NCBI GenBank assembly: GCA_018901625.1
Contig: JAHIEM010000125.1
Span: 1-12,618 of the forward strand
Length of the DNA stretch: 12,618 nt
Reading direction: 5' to 3'
Source: Nanobdellota archaeon
Lineage (GTDB): Archaea; Nanobdellota; Nanobdellia; Pacearchaeales; GW2011-AR1
Shown piece by piece: positions 1 to 5,822 of this stretch (position 1 is its first letter; every line of letters begins with the position of its first letter). The notes below the pieces were generated by a model. The model did no database searches. It was not told where the DNA came from and was given only the letters and a program-made list of their open reading frames with translations. The position numbers and the translations under genes are program-made.

Positions 1-21
1 AACTGTTTCGTAAATGCCATA
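1..21 (+). repeat. Direct repeat, copy 1 (21 bp)
   Basis: The first 21 bases of the window (beginning AACTGTTTCG and ending ATGCCATA) recur exactly at 94-114. The repeat may extend left beyond the window edge, so its true length is unknown. The spacing of 93 nt and only two copies do not fit a CRISPR array. Function is not known. Confidence 0.85.
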
Positions 22-30
22 GGCCCTTGA

Positions 31-102
31 TGCTATAGCACCAGTTTGCCAAGCTTTATGAAAGCTTGAATAGAAACAGTTAAAGTGTAAGTTAACTGTT
101 TC
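31..102. other. Cluster of perfect inverted repeats upstream of aIF2 alpha
   Basis: Three symmetrical elements lie between the two direct repeats: a 10-bp palindrome TGCTATAGCA at 31-40, a hairpin with 8-bp arms (50-57 and 61-68, loop ATG), and a hairpin with 11-bp arms (73-83 and 92-102). They could be a transcription terminator for an upstream gene, a small structured RNA, or the core of a small MITE-like repeat. No open reading frame is convincing here. Confidence 0.5.
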
Positions 103-114
103 GTAAATGCCATA
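94..114 (+). repeat. Direct repeat, copy 2 (21 bp)
   Basis: Exact second copy of bases 1-21. Unlike what is visible of copy 1, its left part is also the 3' arm of an 11-bp perfect inverted repeat (GAAACAGTTAA at 73-83, TTAACTGTTTC at 92-102, 8-nt loop). It lies 60 nt upstream of the aIF2 alpha start, just before its promoter. Confidence 0.85.
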
Positions 115-142
115 TACATTTTAAAATTGACACCTATACAAA

Positions 143-164
143 GTTTTAAAACCCTTATAAATAT
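143..164 (+). promoter_or_regulatory. TATA-box region of the aIF2 alpha gene
   Basis: Two AT-rich boxes precede the ATG at 174: GTTTTAAAAC (143-152, centre about 26 nt from the ATG) and CTTATAAATA (154-163). The first has the spacing expected for a leaderless archaeal transcript starting at the ATG. The second matches the box A consensus better but lies closer. No Shine-Dalgarno sequence is present. Confidence 0.6.
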
Positions 165-173
165 CATTTTTCT

Positions 174-887
174 ATGGCTAACCTAAAAGAATCAGATATT
201 GTGCTGTGCACAGTAGAAAGGATAGATGGAACAACAGTATTTGTAAAAATAGAGACAGGCGAACAGGGAACAATTATAACAAGCGAGATAGCCCCTGGAA
301 GAATCAGGAACATCAGAGATTATGTAAGTCCTGGAAGAAGAATAGTCTGCAAGGTTCTCAAAGTAGACGGAATAAACATCTACCTCTCACTAAGGCGAGT
401 AACCCCTAAAGAAAAGAAAGAAGTTCTGGAAAGACACGAAAAAGAAAGAAACTCTAAAGGAATCCTTAAATCAGTTCTCGGTCCAGAAGCAGAAAAAACA
501 GCAGAAAAGATAAAAGAAATCAATCCAAGCATTTCAGAATTTCTAAATAACTGCAAGACAAATGTCCAAGAACTAGAAAAGGTTATGTCAAAAGAGCATG
601 CCGAAAGAATTTGCAAGATTCTTCAGGAAAAAAAAGAAAAACAAGTAGAAGAAAAGCGGGTTTTCTCGCTCTCTAGTAAAAAACCAGAAGGCATAAAACT
701 GACAAAGGAACTCCTGTCATCCTGCAAAGGAAACTGCAGCATAAGCTACGTAGCAGCAGGCAAATTCACAATAAGAATTAAGGCACAAGATTTCAAAAAA
801 GCTAACCACGAAATTTCTAACTCTCTGTTAGAGATAGAAAAGAAAGCAAAAGAGAATAAGATGGATTTTTCTTGTGATAAATGCTAA
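174..887 (+). CDS. eif2a: Translation initiation factor aIF2 subunit alpha
   Basis: The alpha subunit of the heterotrimeric factor that brings initiator Met-tRNA to the small ribosomal subunit. Three domains can be read: an N-terminal S1/OB fold (about residues 6-76), a charged helical domain (about 78-165), and a C-terminal alpha/beta domain (about 172-235) with the family pattern YVAAGKFTIRIKAQDFKKA followed by a long helix. At 237 residues it is somewhat shorter than most archaeal homologues (about 260-275), mainly in the middle and at the end, and it finishes unusually with FSCDKC. The ATG at 174 follows a TATA box at leaderless spacing. In many archaea this gene is followed by nop10, which agrees with the Nop10-like frame at 1204. 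Confidence 0.93.
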   Translation: MANLKESDIVLCTVERIDGTTVFVKIETGEQGTIITSEIAPGRIRNIRDYVSPGRRIVCKVLKVDGINIYLSLRRVTPKEKKEVLERHEKERNSKGILKSVLGPEAEKTAEKIKEINPSISEFLNNCKTNVQELEKVMSKEHAERICKILQEKKEKQVEEKRVFSLSSKKPEGIKLTKELLSSCKGNCSISYVAAGKFTIRIKAQDFKKANHEISNSLLEIEKKAKENKMDFSCDKC

Positions 888-899
888 TTTCACAACAAT

Positions 900-909
900 C
901 TTTAAATAG
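900..909 (+). promoter_or_regulatory. TATA box of the 100-aa gene
   Basis: CTTTAAATAG lies in the 42-nt gap after aIF2 alpha. Its centre is 25 nt upstream of the ATG at 930, the classic distance from box A to transcription start, so the mRNA probably begins at the start codon. It gives the downstream genes their own promoter. Confidence 0.7.
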
Positions 910-929
910 ATAATTCATTTTCACTTAAA

Positions 930-1232
930 ATGACAGAAGAAAAAGATGTAAGATTGATAATGATTGCAGCAGCATCCTCAGCACTGGATTTCTTGAAAAA
1001 GAACCCGAATGCAGATTCAGAACAAGTAATGAAACACGTAATAAAAAACCTTAAAGTAGAAGAAGGCAAGAAAATAGCAGGAATTGCAGCAGCCAACCAC
1101 GTTATTAAGTTCAAGGAGAAAAACCCCAGAAAAACTGACAGAAACGCGATTCAAAACCTCTCAGATTCCATGAGTAAGATTTTAAAATCAGCAGACATTC
1201 AAAATGAAGATGAAGAAATGCTCAGTCTGTAA
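930..1232 (+). CDS. Unknown 100-aa helical protein with an internal 40-residue duplication
   Basis: I do not recognise a family. The protein is soluble, lysine-rich and predicted mostly helical, with no signal peptide or membrane segment. It contains two gapless copies of a unit offset by exactly 40 residues: Ala-Ala-Ala at 13-15 and 53-55, Phe21/Phe61, Lys24/Lys64 and Asn-Pro at 25-26/65-66. The tail (about 88-100) is acidic. It lies between aIF2 alpha and the Nop10-like frame, places normally adjacent in archaea, and its last codons overlap the start of the Nop10-like frame. The ATG is chosen because it is 25 nt after a good TATA box. The position suggests a role linked to RNA or translation, but that is inference from context only. 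Confidence 0.75.
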   Translation: MTEEKDVRLIMIAAASSALDFLKKNPNADSEQVMKHVIKNLKVEEGKKIAGIAAANHVIKFKEKNPRKTDRNAIQNLSDSMSKILKSADIQNEDEEMLSL

Positions 1233-1314
1233 GAAATACACTCTAAAAGAAATATGCTGTAAAAAACCAGTTATCTCAGCACACTATAAGTTCATTAAAG
1301 TCCAGCTAAAGTAA
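1204..1314 (+). CDS. nop10: Short Nop10-like H/ACA RNP protein (possibly degenerate)
   Basis: A 36-codon frame reading MKMKKCSVCKKYTLKEIC and then CKKPVISAHYKF before a six-residue tail. Nop10 is the small zinc-ribbon protein of H/ACA guide RNPs, bound to Cbf5, which makes pseudouridine in rRNA. The N-terminal half matches the family's KC-x2-C...YTLKE pattern very well, and synteny with aIF2 alpha supports it. Differences from the usual 50-60 residues: the second zinc pair is collapsed to adjacent Cys18-Cys19 instead of C-x2-C, and the sequence stops shortly after the Lys-Phe that normally begins the conserved KFSP-E-D-x-Y segment. Translation could begin at 1204 or at the second ATG, 1210; either overlaps the 100-aa gene. 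It may be a minimal working Nop10 or one damaged when the endonuclease gene arrived 8 nt downstream. Confidence 0.7.
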   Translation: MKMKKCSVCKKYTLKEICCKKPVISAHYKFIKVQLK

Positions 1315-1322
1315 TTTCTCCT

Positions 1323-2741
1323 GTGTCTCAGGAAGCAGCGCCTCACCATAAACACCATTTACCACTCTATAGATACCATCGGTTTAAAGATATATTTAAA
1401 TATATAAAATTAAAAGAGGATTATAAAAAAGAGATATTGCAAGATTTATCAAAAATAAAGTTAGATATTCTAACTAAAGAATTAGGCATTAGTAAAACAA
1501 CAGCTATACAATGGAAGAAAAGAAGCGAATTTTTCCCATTAGGAAAGTTTAAAACAATTTTAAAAATATTAGGTAAAGAAAACTATGAAGAATTAGAGCG
1601 GAATATTTTTGCTTATGGAACAAAAAAATCAAAACTATACATAAAAAGTCCACTTCTACCTATAAAAGATTCTCCAGAATTAAGAGAAATATTAATTCAT
1701 ATAATGTGTGATGGTTGTTATAATAAAGAAAATGGATATGCAGCATATTATAACGTTCCAATAGAAACAAAAGAAGAATTTGTTAAAGAACTGAAAACTT
1801 GTTTTGGTGAAATAGATTATAAAATATATAAAGACCATGTACATTTTCCAACAGTTATTGCTCTAATCTTAAAAAGATATTTTAATGTTGATTTTAACAG
1901 CAAAAGATGTAGAGTCCCTGAAGAATTCTTTAAAGGAGAAAGAAGAAAATTAATAGCAATAATTAGGGCAGCAATAATTGATGAAGGAACTATAGATGGT
2001 GGCAATATAAGAATAGATTCTTGTAATAGGAGATTTTTAGAAGATTTAAAGCAAATATGCAAAAAGTTAGGTTATGAATCTGGAAAAACATGGGAATCTA
2101 AAGGGCCCATTTTTAGATTTAATATTCTCTCAAAAAGTCTCAAGCAAATTAAAGAAGATTTGGGAGATTTACCTATTAAAAAAAAGCAAAGTCTTATAGA
2201 ACTTGCTGAAAAAAATCAGAGAAGAGGATGGAAATATAAGCTACCTGGTGAAGTTAAAATAAAAATAATAAAAGAATTATTAAATGGGCCAGAAAGAAAT
2301 ATAGAGCTAATATTAAAGTTAAATTATTCAAAATCTTCATTGGGAAATCATCTTAGATGGTTAATTAAAAAAGGGTTGGTTAATAAAAAAATATGGAAAA
2401 ATATAACTACTTACTTCATTAAAAATAAAAAAGAGGCAGAAGATTTTATGAATAATCCTTCAAGTCTTATTAAAAGTGGTAAAATAAATAATTATGGAAT
2501 AAGTCAGCTGAAAGTTTTAAAATTTCTTGAACAAAATAATAGAAGATATAGTGAAATAGAAAAATATATTGGTATAGTTAGCTCTGCTACATTTAAACTA
2601 ATTTCGAGCTTAAAGAACAAAGAATTGATAGAAAAAACAAAAGAAGGTAATTGGGGAATAACCGAAAATGGAAAAAATATTCTTAAGCTCGATAAAGAAA
2701 AAGCAAGATATATACTTTATGCTAATGTTAAATCAGTTTAG
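1323..2741 (+). CDS. Free-standing LAGLIDADG homing endonuclease-like protein with HTH and winged-helix domains
   Basis: Domain order of this 472-residue protein: a helix-turn-helix-like N-terminus (about 40-70, LTKELGISKTTAIQWKK); a two-motif LAGLIDADG nuclease core with motif 1 at 119-133 (Asp130 in IMCDGCY) and motif 2 at 210-225 (Asp220 in AAIIDEGTID), so both metal-binding acids are kept; then two winged helices, about 307-367 and 392-456. Such proteins cut long asymmetric DNA sites and spread their own gene; the extra HTH domains should add DNA specificity. No intein splice motifs are present. The start is uncertain: GTG at 1323 is the farthest upstream start in frame, 8 nt after the Nop10-like stop, with only a weak AT box near 1291-1300. 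Base use is clearly more A+T-rich than in aIF2 alpha or EndoQ. The 3' end overlaps the EndoQ 3' end by 14 nt, tail to tail. Confidence 0.82.
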   Translation: MSQEAAPHHKHHLPLYRYHRFKDIFKYIKLKEDYKKEILQDLSKIKLDILTKELGISKTTAIQWKKRSEFFPLGKFKTILKILGKENYEELERNIFAYGTKKSKLYIKSPLLPIKDSPELREILIHIMCDGCYNKENGYAAYYNVPIETKEEFVKELKTCFGEIDYKIYKDHVHFPTVIALILKRYFNVDFNSKRCRVPEEFFKGERRKLIAIIRAAIIDEGTIDGGNIRIDSCNRRFLEDLKQICKKLGYESGKTWESKGPIFRFNILSKSLKQIKEDLGDLPIKKKQSLIELAEKNQRRGWKYKLPGEVKIKIIKELLNGPERNIELILKLNYSKSSLGNHLRWLIKKGLVNKKIWKNITTYFIKNKKEAEDFMNNPSSLIKSGKINNYGISQLKVLKFLEQNNRRYSEIEKYIGIVSSATFKLISSLKNKELIEKTKEGNWGITENGKNILKLDKEKARYILYANVKSV

Positions 2742-5175
2742 ATTGTCTTTCTTTTAATAATGGAATACCGTACTGCCCGTCGAAGCCGGGTTGAACGCGA
2801 ATATTTCCAACTCTGTTATCCATAATCAACTCAACAAGCAAATTGTCTTCAGAAAGTGATTTCCTTAATTCAATCTCTGGAGCATATAATAAAATATTAA
2901 ACTCATTCCCAAACTTCTCAATTAAATTGTTATAAACAGCCCAAGTTTTTTTAGAAGCAAGTGTGCTCGCTTTTGCAAGTGCAATTAACTCGTGCAAAGG
3001 CAGCATCTTATAATAATGTTTTTTACTCTTGTTCTCACTAATCTCCTGATTAGTCAGCTCCTGAACTCTATTCTCAACACCCACAGTAAGCAGCTTGCCG
3101 CAAACAGGACACAATCCCCTCAACTTCCTGGTTTCTTCAGGGCTGGAAGAAAAATTGCAGTCAGCATGCCCATCATAATGATATATCCCATAATTTGGGT
3201 CAGTCTCAACAGTTCCAAGAATCTTATTCTCTATTATTGCAGAGACAATATCTTGATAAGAATCTGCTTTTTCGAATATAGTTGCCTCTCTCCCGATTCT
3301 CCACGGCCAGAAACTATGTGAATCAGAAAAACTAACTATTGCCTTGTTATTTAACTCAGAAATATGCCAGTTCATCTCAGGATCAGAGCTAATTCCAGTC
3401 TCAATTGCATGTATGTTCCCATATTGCGAGCCAAAAGCTTCTTTTAAAGAATCAAAACCACTCTTGCTCCCAAAAACACCAAAATAAGGCGTCCAACAAT
3501 TATGGACACATGCAAACTCGGAAACATATGAATTATCCCCCTCTACTTCCAGATTGTAAACTTCTCCAGAGTAATCTTTAGTTTCAATTTTTCTTACAGG
3601 TAAATAAGCATAATTCTCATCAATCCAACCATGCTTCCTGTTCATTTTATTAATTGATTTTTTAAAACAACTTTCCTTTAACATCCCATAATTTTCTTCA
3701 AAAAAGGATAAATTAGAAAAAACAATTAAATCATTCTTAGCAATTATTTCTCTACCATTAATAAAATGTTTTCCTCTTTGTTTGTGACTCTCCGCTTTAT
3801 CTATGTGGATAGAAGGTATAATTCCTAGCTTTAAACAAATTATTTTCATCTGATTAGCTAATTGTCTTGAAACAGTATATCCCGTATCTCCTCTCCACCA
3901 CCCTCTAAAAATTTCAGCTAACTTATTTTTAGGTAAAAGATTAAACTCTTTTAGAAGGCACTTGTTGTTTGCCCCGATTCTCTCTCCAGTATAAAAATTC
4001 CTAAAAAAAGAGTTTAAGAGTTTAGAGGAAAAGATTAAATCTGCCTGATTCTCGCGTCTAGAATCAACTTTAGTAACATCAAATCCAAAATAATCCTTAA
4101 TTGTTGAAATTACCTCAGAGGTATACTCTTTTTCTTTTGCATTAAAACTAAATCCCACACCTATCTCTGTAATTAGATATCCTTCTGATAAAAAATATCC
4201 AATAAGCCTGCAAAATCTTTCATCTATCTTTATTTTATTTCTAATCTTACCGGTATGATTTCTAGCATCCTTTGGGAGAATAAATTCTCCATTAATCTCC
4301 TTAAAATTATCAAGGTAATTTGAGATATCTATCTCCCGTATGTCTTCCTCCTTTTTTTGCCTAGGATAAACTAAAAAATCTCCAATCTCTATCTCCTTTG
4401 CCTGAACCCACTCTTTTTTGTAGGCAGTATATCTCTTTTTTTTGCATAATTTCTCTGCAGAACATTGTGGCTTACACAATCCTTTTGTAGAAGGACACTT
4501 TTTAAAGCTTTTAATAGCATAAAAAGGATGTTCTAGCGTTGTTTCTAAACCTTCTTTAAAATACCACGGAATAACCTTAATCATTTTACCGGAGTAGGGT
4601 CTAGCTAATACTCCATTAACTCTTCTGAAAACTCCTGCATGGGTTAAAACTTTATCTCCTTTCTTAATCTCTTTTATCTTTTTCACCCCATTTTCTAAAT
4701 GAACAAGAGAATCTGGCAATAAGCAATGAGCCGGTATCACTTCAATTTCTGGGGAGATTTCTTTCATATCTTTAACAAACTGCTCGCATGAAATCTTAAA
4801 TATCGGCCTTCCGTCATAGTCTCTTCTGCCCTTGCTATCTAAATAAGAATTTATATTATCAACTACTTCAAACGATGGAGCAAGCAAAACAAGATGAACC
4901 CTCCTTCCTCTTCCCTGAGTGTACATCAAACTAATCTCCCCAGTTAAGATAAACTTAAACCCTGTCTTAGAATAGAAAATTCCATTTTTTTCAGTCAGTT
5001 TCTCTCTCAGCTCTCTCAACCAAAGCGGATGAGTAAAATCTCCAGTCCCCAATAAACCTAGCCCCTTAATTCTAGCCCACTTCTCCAGATTCTCAATAGT
5101 TATATCTTTCGAACAAGCTCTCGAGTATCTTGAGTGTATATGAAGGTCTGCAAATATTCCTTTTATCTCAGCCAT
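2728..5175 (-). CDS. endoQ: Endonuclease Q (EndoQ), PHP-domain DNA repair nuclease, with intein
   Basis: EndoQ nicks DNA on the 5' side of deaminated bases and abasic sites in archaea. The precursor has 815 residues. Removing the intein (151-559) leaves a 406-residue extein, the usual EndoQ size. PHP metal-site motifs are in place: DLHIHS (10-15), GTGDF (43-47), LTGE (77-80), RVHLVL (92-97), PAH (148-150, directly before the intein) and SFSDSHS (615-621). A zinc-ribbon-like module follows, with His670, Cys673, Cys689 and Cys692 (LCPVCGK), then the conserved C-terminal region ending in QPGFDGQYGIPLLKE. The ATG at 5175 is 26 nt from an AT-rich box shared with ndk. Some databases label relatives as helicases, but no helicase motif is visible here. 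The 3' end overlaps the LAGLIDADG gene by 14 nt. Confidence 0.92.
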   Translation of the reverse strand: MAEIKGIFADLHIHSRYSRACSKDITIENLEKWARIKGLGLLGTGDFTHPLWLRELREKLTEKNGIFYSKTGFKFILTGEISLMYTQGRGRRVHLVLLAPSFEVVDNINSYLDSKGRRDYDGRPIFKISCEQFVKDMKEISPEIEVIPAHCLLPDSLVHLENGVKKIKEIKKGDKVLTHAGVFRRVNGVLARPYSGKMIKVIPWYFKEGLETTLEHPFYAIKSFKKCPSTKGLCKPQCSAEKLCKKKRYTAYKKEWVQAKEIEIGDFLVYPRQKKEEDIREIDISNYLDNFKEINGEFILPKDARNHTGKIRNKIKIDERFCRLIGYFLSEGYLITEIGVGFSFNAKEKEYTSEVISTIKDYFGFDVTKVDSRRENQADLIFSSKLLNSFFRNFYTGERIGANNKCLLKEFNLLPKNKLAEIFRGWWRGDTGYTVSRQLANQMKIICLKLGIIPSIHIDKAESHKQRGKHFINGREIIAKNDLIVFSNLSFFEENYGMLKESCFKKSINKMNRKHGWIDENYAYLPVRKIETKDYSGEVYNLEVEGDNSYVSEFACVHNCWTPYFGVFGSKSGFDSLKEAFGSQYGNIHAIETGISSDPEMNWHISELNNKAIVSFSDSHSFWPWRIGREATIFEKADSYQDIVSAIIENKILGTVETDPNYGIYHYDGHADCNFSSSPEETRKLRGLCPVCGKLLTVGVENRVQELTNQEISENKSKKHYYKMLPLHELIALAKASTLASKKTWAVYNNLIEKFGNEFNILLYAPEIELRKSLSEDNLLVELIMDNRVGNIRVQPGFDGQYGIPLLKERQSKLI
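3499..4725 (-). mobile_element. Intein with LAGLIDADG endonuclease, inserted in EndoQ
   Basis: Residues 151-559 of the EndoQ precursor, 409 residues. Splicing signals: Cys1 in block A (CLLPDSLVHLENG), block B TTLEHPF (213-218 region), block F VYNLEVEGDNSYV, and the C-terminal His558-Asn559 followed by extein Cys560. The embedded endonuclease has block C LIGYFLSEGY (acid Glu331) and block E IFRGWWRGDTGY (acid Asp430), so it may still be active. Splicing would join IPAH to CWTPYF, restoring the PHP motif. A cysteine-rich insertion (Cys227, Cys234, Cys238, Cys244) may bind zinc. All known splice residues are present, so I expect splicing to work. Confidence 0.95.
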
Positions 5176-5194
5176 AACTTCCCTAAGATAGTAA

Positions 5195-5208
5195 TCTTTA
5201 AAAATATG
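5195..5208. promoter_or_regulatory. Shared divergent TATA element for EndoQ and ndk
   Basis: TCTTTAAAAATATG lies in the middle of the 49-bp gap between two divergent start codons. Read on the plus strand its centre is about 24 nt from the ndk ATG; read on the minus strand it is about 26 nt from the EndoQ ATG. Both distances fit leaderless archaeal transcription, and there is no room for a second separate box of equal quality. TBP binding in either orientation would drive one gene or the other. Confidence 0.65.
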
Positions 5209-5224
5209 ATTATAACAGAATTAT

Positions 5225-5761
5225 ATGGCAGAACAACAATGTTTGATAATTATCAAGCCTGATGGCTTGATAAAAAGCCTCACAGGAAATATAATAACAG
5301 CGCTGTCAGAAACAAAACTGAAAATAGTTGGAGCAAAGATTGTTTCAGTTAAAAGAGAACTCGCAGAGAAACATTATTCTGATTTAAAAGAAAACCAGAT
5401 AAGAAAACACGGGGAAGAAAAAGGCAGTCAAATTTTTGAAAACACTCTAAAATACATAATGGGAGAATTCCACACTAACCGTGTTCTTGTTCTAGTCTAT
5501 CATGGAGAGAATTGCATAGAAAAAATAAGAGATATCACAGGAACAACTAATCCAGAAGATGCTCACCCGATTTCAATCAGAGGCAAGTACGGAAGAATTA
5601 ATTCAAAAACAGGAGTTTTCGAGAATGTAGTTCATGCTTCTGATTCAGAAGCAAGCGCCAAGCGCGAAATACAATTATGGTTCCAGCCTGATGAGCTGAC
5701 AGAAACAATATACCCCGCAAAAACAGAGAAAATCCAGACAGAAAAAATAGTCTGGGCATAA
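5225..5761 (+). CDS. ndk: Nucleoside diphosphate kinase
   Basis: Transfers the gamma phosphate between nucleoside triphosphates and diphosphates by way of a phospho-histidine, balancing cytosolic NTP and dNTP pools. Visible family features: the N-terminal beta strand with Lys11-Pro-Asp-Gly, a central TGTTNPEDAHPISIRG loop (105-120), and the catalytic motif NVVHASDSEASAKREI with active His137. The protein has 178 residues against about 150 in most NDKs. The extra length is a helical insertion after HYSDL (about 51-75) and a C-terminal tail of about 20 residues. The ATG is chosen for its distance from the shared TATA element. EndoQ is transcribed divergently; the next gene downstream has its own promoter, so ndk is probably monocistronic. 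In many archaea ndk sits with ribosomal protein genes; here it does not. Confidence 0.95.
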   Translation: MAEQQCLIIIKPDGLIKSLTGNIITALSETKLKIVGAKIVSVKRELAEKHYSDLKENQIRKHGEEKGSQIFENTLKYIMGEFHTNRVLVLVYHGENCIEKIRDITGTTNPEDAHPISIRGKYGRINSKTGVFENVVHASDSEASAKREIQLWFQPDELTETIYPAKTEKIQTEKIVWA

Positions 5762-5790
5762 AAAATACCCTTTAGATTAGTAGGATAGAA

Positions 5791-5801
5791 ATATTTAAAT
5801 A
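5791..5801 (+). promoter_or_regulatory. TATA box of the second LAGLIDADG gene
   Basis: ATATTTAAATA, centred about 27 nt before the ATG at 5823. Transcription would start near 5820-5823, which favours that ATG over the out-of-frame ATG at 5816, which opens only eight codons. The endonuclease gene thus has a good host-type promoter. Confidence 0.7.
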
Positions 5802-5822
5802 GCCAGAGCCTTTCTATGGATT

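Noticed and set aside
22..72. Box C/D guide RNA (TTGATGC looks like a C box)
   Set aside because: No convincing D box (CTGA) at the proper distance and no C'/D' pair.
1..114. Possible CRISPR array remnant from the 21-bp direct repeat
   Set aside because: Only two copies, separated by 72 bases that are full of palindromes; neither repeat length nor spacing fits, and no cas gene is nearby.
206..409. 67-codon frame inside aIF2 alpha
   Set aside because: Out-of-frame shadow of a clear conserved gene.
1323..2741. Reading the 472-aa gene as an intein inside Nop10
   Set aside because: No block A, B, F or G splice motifs, and no nop10 C-terminal part follows it.
2992..3321. Plus-strand 109-codon frame opposite EndoQ
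   Set aside because: Lies opposite strongly conserved EndoQ coding sequence and has no promoter or recognisable domain. The same reasoning removes the other opposite-strand frames under EndoQ, the 960-aa gene and the radical SAM gene.
5771..5800. 5' half of a tRNA (TAGATTAGTAGGATAG resembles a D-arm), which would place the endonuclease in a tRNA intron
   Set aside because: The D-stem does not pair and the preceding bases cannot pair with either 3' acceptor strand at 7037-7043 or 7082-7088.
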